Assembly (NCBI RefSeq): GCF_030345715.1
Contig: NZ_JAUASX010000008.1
Coordinates: 124,001-188,000 of the forward strand
DNA: 64,000 nt
Direction: 5' to 3'
Source: Solimonas sp. SE-A11
GTDB taxonomy: Bacteria; Pseudomonadota; Gammaproteobacteria; Nevskiales; Nevskiaceae
Shown here: positions 17,735-26,635 of the stretch, in pieces
Layout: the number at the start of each line of letters is the position of its first letter
Numbering within the stretch: the stretch's first letter is position 1
The notes under the pieces: model-generated
Told to the model about the DNA's origin: nothing
The model's database searches: none
What the model saw: only the letters and a program-made list of their open reading frames with translations
Position numbers and translations under genes: made by a program

Positions 17735-18604
17735 TCAGGTCAAAAAATCGCCAATCCGGCGTGCCGTCTCTTCCGGCGCGTCGAAATGCAGCATGTGGCC
17801 GGCGTCCGGGATCAGCTCCTCCCGGCGGTTCTGGAAGCAGGCCAGGCGTTGAGCGCGCTCCTGGCTGCCGATGGATTTGCCGAAGTGCGACAGCCCGGCA
17901 TCCAGGAACAGGGTAGGGCAGGTGACCTGCTTCCATACCGCCTCGGACTCGGCTGAACGGTAATTCTGCGGGCTGTTCATGCGGTGCTTGGGGTCGGCCA
18001 GCAGGCGGATCCGGCCGCGGCCGTCCTCCTGGCCCCAGCAATGGGCGATGAACAGGGCCTTATCCGCCGAAAGCTGCGGGTGCTGGGCCTGTACCCGCGA
18101 GGCCAGGACCTCGAAAGACTCATAGGTCTTGTCCCGGGCCGGCGCCTTGACCTCCTCCATCCAGCGCAGCAGGCGCCGCGGAGCGCCCGGGGCCGGCATG
18201 TCCGGCAGGAACAGGCCGTCCAGGCAGACCAGCTGCTTGACCCGGTCGGGTCGCAGGCCGGCATAGAGGCTCAGGATCTGGGCGCCCATGCTGTGGCCGA
18301 CCAGGGTCAGCGGCTGGTCCGGCGAATAATGGTCCGCGATGGCGTCGAAATCGGCCACGTAGTCAGGAAACCAGTACCCGTCCTGCGGCCACTGGCTGTG
18401 GCCGAAGCCGCGCCAGTCCGGCGCCAGCACCTGGAAGCGCCGGGCCAGCAGGCGGGCCACCGGGTCGAAGGTGGCGGAGACGTCCAGCCAGCCATGGCCC
18501 AGGAACAGCAGTGGCAGGCCGGGCGCCCCCCAGCGGCGGATGTGGATGCGCAGTCCGCGGACGCGGATGAACTCGGAGCGGGAGGGTTGTTCCAGGGTCG
18601 TCAT
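17735..18604 (-). CDS. alpha/beta-fold hydrolase
   Basis: The 289-residue protein is a cytoplasmic alpha/beta hydrolase. The oxyanion motif HGWLDVSATF lies at 37-46, the nucleophile is S105 in GHSMGA, and H270 in DAGHMLHFDAPE is the catalytic histidine. The DWRGFGHSQW stretch and overall length match esterase or haloalkane-dehalogenase-like members, but the substrate cannot be told. It is upstream of petABC in the same direction yet separated by the probable petABC promoter, and diverges from the transglutaminase gene by 63 bases. Confidence 0.88.
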   Translation of the reverse strand: MTTLEQPSRSEFIRVRGLRIHIRRWGAPGLPLLFLGHGWLDVSATFDPVARLLARRFQVLAPDWRGFGHSQWPQDGYWFPDYVADFDAIADHYSPDQPLTLVGHSMGAQILSLYAGLRPDRVKQLVCLDGLFLPDMPAPGAPRRLLRWMEEVKAPARDKTYESFEVLASRVQAQHPQLSADKALFIAHCWGQEDGRGRIRLLADPKHRMNSPQNYRSAESEAVWKQVTCPTLFLDAGLSHFGKSIGSQERAQRLACFQNRREELIPDAGHMLHFDAPEETARRIGDFLT

Positions 18605-18667
18605 GCCGACAGTCTATATTGGCACCGCTTTTGCCAGTGAAACGCCGCTGACCGGATAACGATACCA

Positions 18668-21600
18668 ATGACCATTCATGCCGCCCTGCATCACGTCACG
18701 GCCTACCGGTATGACCGGCGGGTGGGGATGTCGCCGCAGATCATCCGCCTGCGCCCGGCGCCGCATTCGCGCACGCGGGTGCTGAGCTACTCGCTCAAGG
18801 TGGATCCGCAGCCCAACTTCATCAACTGGCAGCAGGACCCCTTCAGCAACTGGCAGGCGCGCGTGGTGTTCCCCGACCAGGTGACCGAGTTCAAGGTCAC
18901 GGTGGACCTAGTCGCCGACATGGCGGTCTACAACCCCTTCGACTTCTTCGTCGAGCCCTCGGCGGAGAAGTTTCCCTTCGAGTACGACCCCGTCCTGAAG
19001 GAAGACCTCAAGCCCTTCATGCGGCCGCTGCCGGCCGGGCCGCTGCTGCAGGGCCTGCTGGCGGAGCTGCCGAAGGAAGCGCCGAACACGGTCAATTTCG
19101 TGGTCGATCTCAACCGCGAGCTGCAGCAGCGCATCGGGTATCTCATCCGTATGGAGCCCGGCGTGCAGACGCCAGAGGAAACCCTGCAGAAGGCCTCCGG
19201 CTCCTGCCGCGACTCGAGCTGGCTGCTGGTGCAGATGCTGCGCCACCTCGGCCTGGCCGCCCGCTTCGTGTCGGGCTACCTGATCCAGCTCACGCCGGAC
19301 GTGAAGTCGCTGGACGGCCCCAGCGGCACGGAAGTGGACTTCACCGACCTGCACGCCTGGTGCGAGGTCTACGTGCCCGGCGCCGGCTGGATCGGCCTGG
19401 ACCCGACCTCCGGCCTGCTGGCGGGCGAGGGCCACATCCCGCTCTGCGCCACGCCGGAGCCGCAGACCGCCGCGCCGATCACCGGCGCGGTGGACGAGTG
19501 CGAGGTCGAATTCGGCCACGAGATGAAGGTGACACGCCTGTATGAGTCGGCGCGCGTCACCAAGCCCTACAGCGAGGAGCAGTGGCAGGAGGTCGACGCC
19601 CTGGGCGAGGCGGTGGACGCCAAGCTCAAGGCCGGCGACGTGCGCCTGACCATGGGCGGCGAGCCCACCTTCGTCTCCATCGACGACATGCAGGGCGCGG
19701 AGTGGAACACCGCCGCCGTCGGCCCGGCCAAGGAAGCGCGGGCCTATGAGCTGGCGCTGCGCATGCGCAACCATTTCGCCCCGCAGGGCCTGCTGACCTA
19801 CGGACAGGGCAAGTGGTACCCAGGCGAGTCGCTGCCGCGCTGGGTCTACACCTTGTATTGGCGCCGCGACGGCAAGCCCACCTGGCGCCTGCCGCCGTCG
19901 CGCGCCGACCGCGTCAACCCGCCGACCAACGACGAGGCCAGGCACTTCCTGGGGGCCCTGGCCGAGCGCCTGGAAATCGACCCGCGCAATGTGCTCGACG
20001 CCTACGAGGACACGCTCCATTACCTGGTGCGCGAGCGCAAGCTGCCGGTCAACGTCGATCCCACCGACCCGCGCCTGAAGGACGCCGAAGAGCGTGCCCG
20101 CATCCTGCAGGTGTTCGATCGCGGCCTCGGCACTCCTCGTGGCTTCGTGCTGCCGGTGCAGCGCTGGCAGGCCGAGGCACGCTGGATGTCGGAGCGCTGG
20201 CAGGTCCGCACCGGTCGCCTGCTGCTGATCCCCGGCGACTCGCCGGTGGGCCTGCGCCTGCCGCTGGAATCCCTGCCCTGGCTGCCGGCTGCACAGCGGC
20301 CTCAATTCATCCCCGCCGATCCCGGCGCGCTGCCGGCACTGGGCGCCACCGACCCGCGGCGTCAGCCCTTCCTGCAGCGCCACGGCGTGAAGGAAGAGGA
20401 CCCGCAACGCCGCCGCGCCGCCCAGCGCGTCACGCCGGAATCGCGCCAGCCGCCCCCGCGCCGCCACGGCAGCTATGTGCAGGGCGGCAACGTCCGCACC
20501 GCGATGTCGGCCGAATCGCGTGACGGCTTCATCAACCTGTTCCTGCCGCCCACCGAACGCAGCGAGGATTTCCTCGACCTGGTGGCGGCCATCGAGGACG
20601 TGGCTGCCGAAACCGGCCTGCCGGTGCGCATCGAGGGCTACGGCCCGCCGGCCGACCCGCGCCTGGAGATCATCAAGATCACGCCGGACCCGGGCGTGAT
20701 CGAGGTCAACATCCACCCGGCGCACAACTGGCAGCAGTTGCGCGACAACACCCTGGCGATCTACGAGGAGGCGCGCCTGTCGCGCCTGACCACCGAGAAA
20801 TTCCTGATCGACGGCCGCGCCGTCGGCACCGGTGGCGGCAACCATGTGGTGGTGGGCGGCGCCACGCCGGCGGACTCGCCGTTCCTGCGGCGGCCGGACG
20901 TGCTGGCCAGCCTGTTGCGCTACTGGCAGAACCACCCCGCGCTGTCCTACGTCTTCTCCGGCCTGTTCATCGGCCCCACCTCGCAGCACCCGCGCGTGGA
21001 CGAGGCCCGCGACGGCCAGCTCTACGAGCTGGAGATCGCACTGGCGCAACTGCCGCCCAAGGCGGCGCAGGTACCGCCCTGGCTGGTGGACCGTGTCCTG
21101 CGCAACCTGCTGGTGGACCTCACCGGCAACACCCACCGCGCCGAGTTCTGCATCGACAAGCTCTATTCGCCGGATTCCGCCACCGGCCGCCTCGGCCTGG
21201 TGGAACTGCGCGGCTTCGAGATGCCGCCGCATGCGCGCATGAGCCTGGTGCAGCAGCTGCTGGTTCGTGCGCTGATCGCGCGCTTCTGGGATGAGCCCTA
21301 TACCCAGCCGCTGGTGCGTTGGGGCACCCAGCTGCAGGACCGCTGGATGCTGCCGCATCACAACTGGGCCGACCTCTGCGACGTGGTGGACGACCTGCGC
21401 CGCGCCGGCTACCCCTTCCGCCGCGAGTGGTTCCTGCCGCACTTCGAGTTCCGCTTCCCGATCCACGGCTCGGTCACCCACGAGGGCATCACCCTGGAAC
21501 TGCGCCAGGCCCTGGAAGCCTGGCCGGTGCTGGGCGAAGAGCCTGCCGGCGGCGGTACCACGCGCTTCGTCGACTCCTCCATCGAGCGCTTGCAGGTGCG

Positions 21601-22000
21601 CGTCACCGGCATGACCGGGGAGCGCCACCATGTCACCTGCAACGGTCGCAAGCTGCCGCTGCAGCCCACCGGCACTCAGGGCGAATTCGTCGCCGGCCTG
21701 CGCTATCGCGCCTGGCAGCCGGCGTCCTGCCTGCATCCCACCATCGGCGTGCACACGCCGCTGATCCTGGACCTGTACGACGCCTGGAACCGGCGCTCGG
21801 TCTCGGGCTGCACCTACCACGTTGCGCACCCGGCAGGCCGCAACTACGACACCTTCCCGGTCAACAGCTACGAGGCCGAGGCACGCCGCCTGGCCCGCTT
21901 CGAGCCGCAGGGCCACAAGCCCGGCTGGTACGAGCCGCCGGCGGAGGCGCCGAACCCCGAATTCCCCTGGACCCTGGACCTGCGCCGGCCGACGCTTTAG
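18668..22000 (+). CDS. transglutaminase-like protein with C-terminal DUF2126
   Basis: The 1110-residue protein joins an N-terminal bacterial transglutaminase region (Bact_transglu_N at about 1-85, catalytic core with C180 in SGSCRDSSW, H229 in DLHAWCEVY and D245 in GLDPTSG) to a large DUF2126 region (from about 310 to the end, including MGGEPTFVSIDDMQGAEWN and RIEGYGPPADPRLEIIKITPDPG). Such fusions occur in many proteobacteria, often beside circularly permuted ATP-grasp and alpha-E genes, and are thought to take part in a peptide-ligation or crosslinking pathway that is not resolved. Those partners are not in this window. No signal peptide is seen. Confidence 0.9.
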   Translation: MTIHAALHHVTAYRYDRRVGMSPQIIRLRPAPHSRTRVLSYSLKVDPQPNFINWQQDPFSNWQARVVFPDQVTEFKVTVDLVADMAVYNPFDFFVEPSAEKFPFEYDPVLKEDLKPFMRPLPAGPLLQGLLAELPKEAPNTVNFVVDLNRELQQRIGYLIRMEPGVQTPEETLQKASGSCRDSSWLLVQMLRHLGLAARFVSGYLIQLTPDVKSLDGPSGTEVDFTDLHAWCEVYVPGAGWIGLDPTSGLLAGEGHIPLCATPEPQTAAPITGAVDECEVEFGHEMKVTRLYESARVTKPYSEEQWQEVDALGEAVDAKLKAGDVRLTMGGEPTFVSIDDMQGAEWNTAAVGPAKEARAYELALRMRNHFAPQGLLTYGQGKWYPGESLPRWVYTLYWRRDGKPTWRLPPSRADRVNPPTNDEARHFLGALAERLEIDPRNVLDAYEDTLHYLVRERKLPVNVDPTDPRLKDAEERARILQVFDRGLGTPRGFVLPVQRWQAEARWMSERWQVRTGRLLLIPGDSPVGLRLPLESLPWLPAAQRPQFIPADPGALPALGATDPRRQPFLQRHGVKEEDPQRRRAAQRVTPESRQPPPRRHGSYVQGGNVRTAMSAESRDGFINLFLPPTERSEDFLDLVAAIEDVAAETGLPVRIEGYGPPADPRLEIIKITPDPGVIEVNIHPAHNWQQLRDNTLAIYEEARLSRLTTEKFLIDGRAVGTGGGNHVVVGGATPADSPFLRRPDVLASLLRYWQNHPALSYVFSGLFIGPTSQHPRVDEARDGQLYELEIALAQLPPKAAQVPPWLVDRVLRNLLVDLTGNTHRAEFCIDKLYSPDSATGRLGLVELRGFEMPPHARMSLVQQLLVRALIARFWDEPYTQPLVRWGTQLQDRWMLPHHNWADLCDVVDDLRRAGYPFRREWFLPHFEFRFPIHGSVTHEGITLELRQALEAWPVLGEEPAGGGTTRFVDSSIERLQVRVTGMTGERHHVTCNGRKLPLQPTGTQGEFVAGLRYRAWQPASCLHPTIGVHTPLILDLYDAWNRRSVSGCTYHVAHPAGRNYDTFPVNSYEAEARRLARFEPQGHKPGWYEPPAEAPNPEFPWTLDLRRPTL

Positions 22001-22454
22001 CGCTGAGCAGCCCTCGATCACCGCACCCCTGTAGGAGCCGGCCCGCCGGCGACGCAAAGCCCGCTGTAGACAGCACGCCGGCTCCTGCAAGAAGCAGGGC
22101 GCGTCGTATGCAGGCCTGCAGCGGTCATACTCTCCCCAGCCATGGGGAGCGCCATGCACGATGCCGGAGGGCAGGGGGGCGATGGAGCCCCGGGCCTGGG
22201 CCACCGCCCTGTGGCCCCTGCTGGCCGCACGGCGCCTACGCCATCTCCCTGAACGCCGGCCTGGTTCCCGCCTGCATTCCCCAGCGGTTTCCGGCTGGAC
22301 TTCAGCCTGCTCAAGCGCTGACGTAAACCCGTCGCGGGCACTTGCAGGAATGCCCGCCGGCTTTCCGTCGGGTGTTTCCGCAGGCGCGCGGCGGAAACCC
22401 GTCCTTCCCACCCAGGTGATTGTCTCCAAAGGGATTTGACCGCGCCTGAAGCCA
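22001..22454. repeat. gene-free stretch with a REP-type hairpin upstream of the fliL operon
   Basis: No gene is supported here. GTAGGAGCCGG (22031-22041) and CCGGCTCCTGC (22078-22088) form the arms of a REP-type inverted repeat of the family seen perfectly conserved at 63269-63322. Further right are a GTTTCCGC...GCGGAAAC hairpin (about 22373-22398) and the DNA leading to a sigma-54-like site. This region separates the transglutaminase gene from the flagellar operon. Confidence 0.65.
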
Positions 22455-22470
22455 TGGCACATGGCTTGTA
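22455..22470 (+). promoter_or_regulatory. sigma-54-like promoter of the fliL operon
   Basis: TGGCAC-N5-TTGTA matches the -24/-12 consensus with the right GG-to-GC spacing, but the -12 dinucleotide is GT instead of GC. Transcription would start near 22481, leaving a short leader that still contains the AGGAG of fliL (22489-22495). Position and the presence of rpoN-fleQ in the same locus support it; the -12 mismatch weakens it. Confidence 0.5.
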
Positions 22471-22500
22471 TCCATGCCTGCGTCCACAGGAGCAGCAAGC

Positions 22501-23016
22501 ATGTCGGCAGCAGCAGACGAAGGCGGTATTCCCCAGGCGGCGCCGGTCCCCAAGGCCAAGGCACCGGTGCTGGCGATCATCGTCGCGGTGGTGATGTCCG
22601 CCGCCGCCAGCGGGGGCGCCGCCTTCTGGTTCTCCAGCCACGGCGCCCCGGCCGCCGCCCACGGCGCGGAAGCCAAGCCGGAAGCCGCGCCCAAGGCGCC
22701 GGCCCAATACCTGGCGCTGGAGCCGGTCTTCACCGTCAACCTCGAGGACCCGGATGCCTCGCGCTTCCTGCAGGTGGAGATCCAGGTCATGGCCCGCGAT
22801 GCCGCCACCCTGGAGGCCCTGAAGAACCACCAGCCGCGCATCCGCAACGCCCTGCTGCTGCTGCTGGGCCAGCAGAAGAGCGCGCAGATCGCCGACCGCG
22901 CCGGCAAGGAAAAGCTGCAGGCCGCCGTGCTGGCGGAGATCCAGAAGATCCTCAAGGACGAAACCGGCAAGCCCGGCGTCGAGGCCGTCTACTTCACCAG
23001 CTTCGTGACCCAGTAA
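22501..23016 (+). CDS. fliL: flagellar basal body-associated protein FliL
   Basis: FliL is a single-pass inner-membrane protein that surrounds the stator and supports torque. The 171-residue product has a membrane helix at about residues 18-40 (VLAIIVAVVMSAAASGGAAFWF), a low-complexity Ala/Pro/Lys stretch, and the FliL domain (YLALEPVFTVNLEDPDASRFLQVEI to the C-terminus GVEAVYFTSFVTQ). The ATG at 22501 has AGGAG at eight bases; an in-frame ATG at 22474 lies too near the predicted transcript start. First gene of fliLMNOPQR-flhB. Confidence 0.95.
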   Translation: MSAAADEGGIPQAAPVPKAKAPVLAIIVAVVMSAAASGGAAFWFSSHGAPAAAHGAEAKPEAAPKAPAQYLALEPVFTVNLEDPDASRFLQVEIQVMARDAATLEALKNHQPRIRNALLLLLGQQKSAQIADRAGKEKLQAAVLAEIQKILKDETGKPGVEAVYFTSFVTQ

Positions 23017-23022
23017 ACGACC

Positions 23023-24003
23023 ATGTCCCGCGACCTGCTCTCACAAGATGAAATCGACGCCCTGCTGCACGGTGTCGACAGCGGTGCCGTCGACACCCAG
23101 CCGCCCCCGGCCGCCCCCGGCGAGGCGCGCAGCTTCAACTTCGCCTCGCAGGACCGCATCGTGCGCGGCCGCATGCCGACGCTGGAGATGATCAACGAGC
23201 GCTTCGCGCGCCTGTTCCGCATCTCGCTGTTCAACATGCTGCGCCGCACGCCGGAGCTGTCGGTGGCCGGCATCGAGATGGTCAAGTTCAGCGAGTACAC
23301 CCACTCTCTGTTCGTGCCCACCAGTCTGAACCTGATCCGCGTCAAGCCGCTGCGCGGCACCGCGCTGTTCATCTTCGAGCCGCGCCTGGTGTTCACCGTG
23401 GTGGACAACTTCTTCGGCGGCGACGGCAAGCTCGCCACCAAGATCGAGGGCCGCGAGTTCACGCCCACCGAGATGCGCGTGATCCAGCTGCTGCTGCGCC
23501 AGGCCTTCACCGACCTGCAGGAAGCCTGGTCGCCGGTGATGCCGCTGGAGTTCGAGTACATGAACTCCGAGGTCAACCCGCATTTCGCCAACATCGTCTC
23601 GCCCAGCGAGATCGTAGTGGTCTGCAAGTTCAAGATCGAGCTGGAGGGTGGCTCGGGCCACCTGCACGTCACCTTCCCGTACTCGATGCTGGAGCCGATC
23701 CGCGAGCAGCTCGACGCCGGCATGCAGTCCGACCGCGTCGAGAAGGACGAGCGCTGGTCGCAGTCGTTGCGCGAGCAGATCAAGGACGCCGAGCTGGAAT
23801 GCGAGACCGAGCTGGTGCGCACGCAGATCAGCCTGCGCCAGCTGATGAACCTCAAGGCCGGCGACGTCATCCCCATCAACATGCCCAAGGTGCTGGAGCT
23901 CTGCGTCGAGAAGATGCCCCTGTTCCGCGGCACCCTCGGCGTCGCCAACGGCCACCACGCGCTGCAGATCACCGAAACCATCCGTCGCCCCAGCTTCCAC
24001 TAG
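23023..24003 (+). CDS. fliM: flagellar motor switch protein FliM
   Basis: FliM forms the middle ring of the C-ring and binds phospho-CheY through its N-terminal segment, here LLSQDEIDALLHG (residues 5-17). The middle CheC-like domain includes FASQDRIVRGRMPTLEMINERFAR and the C-terminal SpoA domain follows from about residue 250. At 326 residues it has the normal length. The gap from fliL is six bases. Confidence 0.97.
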   Translation: MSRDLLSQDEIDALLHGVDSGAVDTQPPPAAPGEARSFNFASQDRIVRGRMPTLEMINERFARLFRISLFNMLRRTPELSVAGIEMVKFSEYTHSLFVPTSLNLIRVKPLRGTALFIFEPRLVFTVVDNFFGGDGKLATKIEGREFTPTEMRVIQLLLRQAFTDLQEAWSPVMPLEFEYMNSEVNPHFANIVSPSEIVVVCKFKIELEGGSGHLHVTFPYSMLEPIREQLDAGMQSDRVEKDERWSQSLREQIKDAELECETELVRTQISLRQLMNLKAGDVIPINMPKVLELCVEKMPLFRGTLGVANGHHALQITETIRRPSFH

Positions 24004-24010
24004 AGCCCCC

Positions 24011-24346
24011 ATGAACACGACCACCAACAACACGGCAGCCGGCAAGACCATCGAACCCGGCGAAAGCCACCCGGCCCACACCGGCGACTTCAACCTCGAC
24101 GTGATCCTCGACGTGTCGGTGACGCTGTCGATGGAAGTGGGCCGCGCCCGCGTGCCGATCCGCAACCTGCTGCAGCTCAACCAGGGCTCGGTGGTGGAGC
24201 TGGAGCGTGCCGCCGGCGAGCCGCTGGACGTCTACGCCAACGGCACCCTGATCGCCCATGGCGAGGTGGTGGTGGTCAACGAGAAGTTTGGCATCCGCCT
24301 GACCGACGTGGTCAGCCCGGCCGAGCGCATCCGCAAGCTCAAGTAA
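24011..24346 (+). CDS. fliN: flagellar motor switch protein FliN
   Basis: The 111-residue protein is the FliN ring subunit. After a variable 25-residue N-terminus comes the SpoA domain (LDVILDVSVTLSMEVGRARVPIRNLLQLNQGSVVELERAAGEPLDVYANGTLIAHGEVVVV), which contacts FliM and FliH. It begins seven bases after fliM. Confidence 0.97.
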   Translation: MNTTTNNTAAGKTIEPGESHPAHTGDFNLDVILDVSVTLSMEVGRARVPIRNLLQLNQGSVVELERAAGEPLDVYANGTLIAHGEVVVVNEKFGIRLTDVVSPAERIRKLK

Positions 24347-24352
24347 GACCGC

Positions 24353-24811
24353 ATGTCCGACACCGCCCCGACGCCGCAGGCCGTGATCACCGTGGAAGGC
24401 GCTCCCGCGCCGGCCGCGCCCCTGACCGGCAAGCCCATGGTCCATGCCGCTCCCTCGTACTCCGGCACCGGCAGCAGCCTGGCCTCGATGGCCGGCAGCC
24501 TGGTGGTGGTGCTGGCGCTGATCTTCGCCTTCGCCTGGCTGATGCGCCGCGTGCAGGGCCTGCGCCCGACCCGCGGCGATTCGCTGCGGGTCGAGGGCGG
24601 CCTGCAGTTGGGCGCCAAGGAGCGCTTGGTGATCGTGCAGGCCGGCGACACCCGTCTGCTGCTGGGCGTGACCGCCGGCGGCATTTCCCTGCTGCATCGC
24701 CTGGGCGACGCGCCGGCGGAGCCGCGGGCCCAGGAAGCCGAGGCGGCCGCGCTGCCGAGCTTCCAGCAGGCCTTCGGTGAGCAGATCAACAAGCTGCTGG
24801 GGCGCAAGTGA
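24353..24811 (+). CDS. fliO: flagellar biosynthesis protein FliO
   Basis: FliO is a small membrane protein that helps assemble the FliP ring of the export gate. The 152-residue product has a single membrane helix at about 42-63 ([22 protein letters not shown]) and the cytosolic part with [28 protein letters not shown] typical of FliO. The N-terminus before the helix is Pro/Ala-rich and weakly conserved. It overlaps fliP by one base at TGATG. Confidence 0.93.
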   Translation: MSDTAPTPQAVITVEGAPAPAAPLTGKPMVHAAPSYSGTGSSLASMAGSLVVVLALIFAFAWLMRRVQGLRPTRGDSLRVEGGLQLGAKERLVIVQAGDTRLLLGVTAGGISLLHRLGDAPAEPRAQEAEAAALPSFQQAFGEQINKLLGRK

Positions 24812-25563
24812 TGAAGAAATTCCTGAATCCCGGCACCGTCCTGCTGCTGGCCGGCCTGTTGCTGCTCCCCGGCCTGTCGCAGGCCGCCGGCCTGCCGGCC
24901 GTGACGGTGGCGCCTGCGCCCGGCGGCGGCCAGCAGTACTCGCTGAGCATCCAGGTACTGTTCCTGATGACGGCGCTGACGCTGCTGCCGGCGGCGCTGC
25001 TGATGACCACGTCGTTTACCCGCATCATCATCGTGCTGGGCCTGCTGCGCCAGGCGCTGGGCACCGGCCAGACGCCGTCCAACCAGATCCTGATCGGCCT
25101 GTCGCTGTTCCTGACCTTGTTCATCATGTCGCCGGTCTACGAGCGCATCTACGACGAGGCCGCGCAGCCCTACCTGGACGGCCAGATGGAATTCCAGCCG
25201 GCCCTGCTGAAGGCCGCCGAGCCGGTGCGCAAATTCATGCTGGCCCAGACCCGCGAGGCCGATCTGATGACCTTCGCCAAGATCGCCGGCAAGGGCCCCT
25301 TCGCCAACGCCGACGAGATCCCCTTCACGGTGCTGGCGGCCTCCTTCGTCACCAGCGAGCTGACCACCGCCTTCCAGATCGGCTTCCTGCTGTTCATCCC
25401 CTTCGTCATCATCGACCTGATCGTGTCCAGCGTGCTGATGAGCATGGGCATGATGATGCTGTCGCCGATGCTGATCTCGCTGCCCTTCAAGCTGATGCTG
25501 TTCGTGCTGGTGGATGGCTGGTCGCTGGTGATGGGCTCGCTGGCCGCCAGCTTCTCGATGTAG
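24811..25563 (+). CDS. fliP: flagellar export gate protein FliP
   Basis: FliP is a core subunit of the type III export gate. The 250-residue protein has a cleavable signal peptide ([14 protein letters not shown]), then [44 protein letters not shown]-type first membrane segments and the C-terminal pair ending in [24 protein letters not shown] three bases before the ATG at 24811 is an alternative start. Part of the fliOPQR block. Confidence 0.97.
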   Translation: MKKFLNPGTVLLLAGLLLLPGLSQAAGLPAVTVAPAPGGGQQYSLSIQVLFLMTALTLLPAALLMTTSFTRIIIVLGLLRQALGTGQTPSNQILIGLSLFLTLFIMSPVYERIYDEAAQPYLDGQMEFQPALLKAAEPVRKFMLAQTREADLMTFAKIAGKGPFANADEIPFTVLAASFVTSELTTAFQIGFLLFIPFVIIDLIVSSVLMSMGMMMLSPMLISLPFKLMLFVLVDGWSLVMGSLAASFSM

Positions 25564-25573
25564 GGCCGCCGCC

Positions 25574-25843
25574 ATGACCCCCGAAGACGTGATGAGCTAC
25601 GGCCGCGAGGCCCTGACGCTGGCGCTGATGATCTCCGCGCCGCTGTTGCTGACCGCGCTGGCGGTGGGCGTGATCGTCGGCCTGTTCCAGGCCGCCACGC
25701 AGATCAACGAGATGACGCTGAGCTTCATCCCCAAGGTGCTGGCCATGGCCGCCGTGCTGGTCATCACCGGTCCCTGGATGCTGCGCCTGCTGGTCGAATA
25801 CACCCGGCGCCTGATCGAAGGCATCCCCGGACTGGTGACCTGA
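25574..25843 (+). CDS. fliQ: flagellar export gate protein FliQ
   Basis: The 89-residue protein has two membrane helices and the family signature VIVGLFQAATQINEMTLSFIPK. FliQ forms part of the FliPQR export gate with fliP upstream and fliR downstream. Confidence 0.97.
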   Translation: MTPEDVMSYGREALTLALMISAPLLLTALAVGVIVGLFQAATQINEMTLSFIPKVLAMAAVLVITGPWMLRLLVEYTRRLIEGIPGLVT

Positions 25844-25852
25844 AACCCGGTC

Positions 25853-26635
25853 ATGGAAATCACCCAGGCCCAGCTCGATTCCTGGCTACTGCAGTTCTTC
25901 CTGCCCTTCGCGCGCATTGCCGGCATGCTGATGGTGGCGCCGGTGTTCGGCACGCGCGGCGTGCCGGCGATGACGCGGTTGCTGCTGGCCCTGCTGATCT
26001 GCCTGCTGATCGCGCCACAACTGCCGGCGCCGGCGCCGATGCAGCCCTTCGGTGCCGCCTGGTGGCTGTCGGTACTGCAGCAGGTGGGCCTGGGCATCGT
26101 CATGGGCTTCGTGCTGCAGCTGGTGTTCGAGACCATCATGATGGGGGGCGAGCTGATCGCCTTCAGCATGGGCCTGTCCTTCGCCCAGATGGCCGATCCG
26201 ATCCGCGGCAGTTCCTCGCCGGTGGTGGGCCAGTTCCTGCTGACCCTGGCGATGCTGATGTTCCTGGCCCTGAACGGCCACCTGATCGCGCTGGAGCTGC
26301 TGGCCGATTCCTTCCGCACCCTGCCACCGGGCCCCACCGGCCTGGACGCCGAGCGCTTCCGCGCACTGGCGCTGCTGGGAGGCCAGATCTTTTCCGGCGG
26401 CTTGCGCCTGGCCCTGCCGGTGATGGTGGCCCTGCTCACCGTGAACCTGGCCTTCGGCATCATGTCGCGCGCCGCGCCGTCGCTGAACCTGATGTCGGTG
26501 GGCTTCCCCGCCGCCCTGATCGCCGGCCTGCTGCTGGTGCACTTCAGCCTCGAGGGCCTGCGGCCGGTGCTGCAGATGCTGCTGGAGAACGCCTGGGGCT
26601 TCCTCGGCTCACTCATGGAGGCGCCCGGTGTCTGA
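25853..26635 (+). CDS. fliR: flagellar export gate protein FliR
   Basis: FliR completes the FliPQR export gate. The 260-residue protein has multiple hydrophobic segments and FliR features such as FARIAGMLMVAPVFGTRGVPAMTRLLLALL and SFAQMADP. Its stop overlaps the flhB start by eight bases, so the two are likely coupled. Confidence 0.97.
   Translation: MEITQAQLDSWLLQFFLPFARIAGMLMVAPVFGTRGVPAMTRLLLALLICLLIAPQLPAPAPMQPFGAAWWLSVLQQVGLGIVMGFVLQLVFETIMMGGELIAFSMGLSFAQMADPIRGSSSPVVGQFLLTLAMLMFLALNGHLIALELLADSFRTLPPGPTGLDAERFRALALLGGQIFSGGLRLALPVMVALLTVNLAFGIMSRAAPSLNLMSVGFPAALIAGLLLVHFSLEGLRPVLQMLLENAWGFLGSLMEAPGV

Noticed and set aside
22318-22402. Palindromic G+C-rich stretch considered as an attachment site or small RNA gene
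   Set aside because: Only short imperfect stems and no promoter or T-tract; nothing beyond intergenic hairpins can be supported.
18908-22564. Minus-strand frame of 1218 codons opposite the transglutaminase gene
   Set aside because: Composition is typical of an antisense frame (long Ala/Val/Gln/His runs); the plus-strand protein has a clear catalytic triad.
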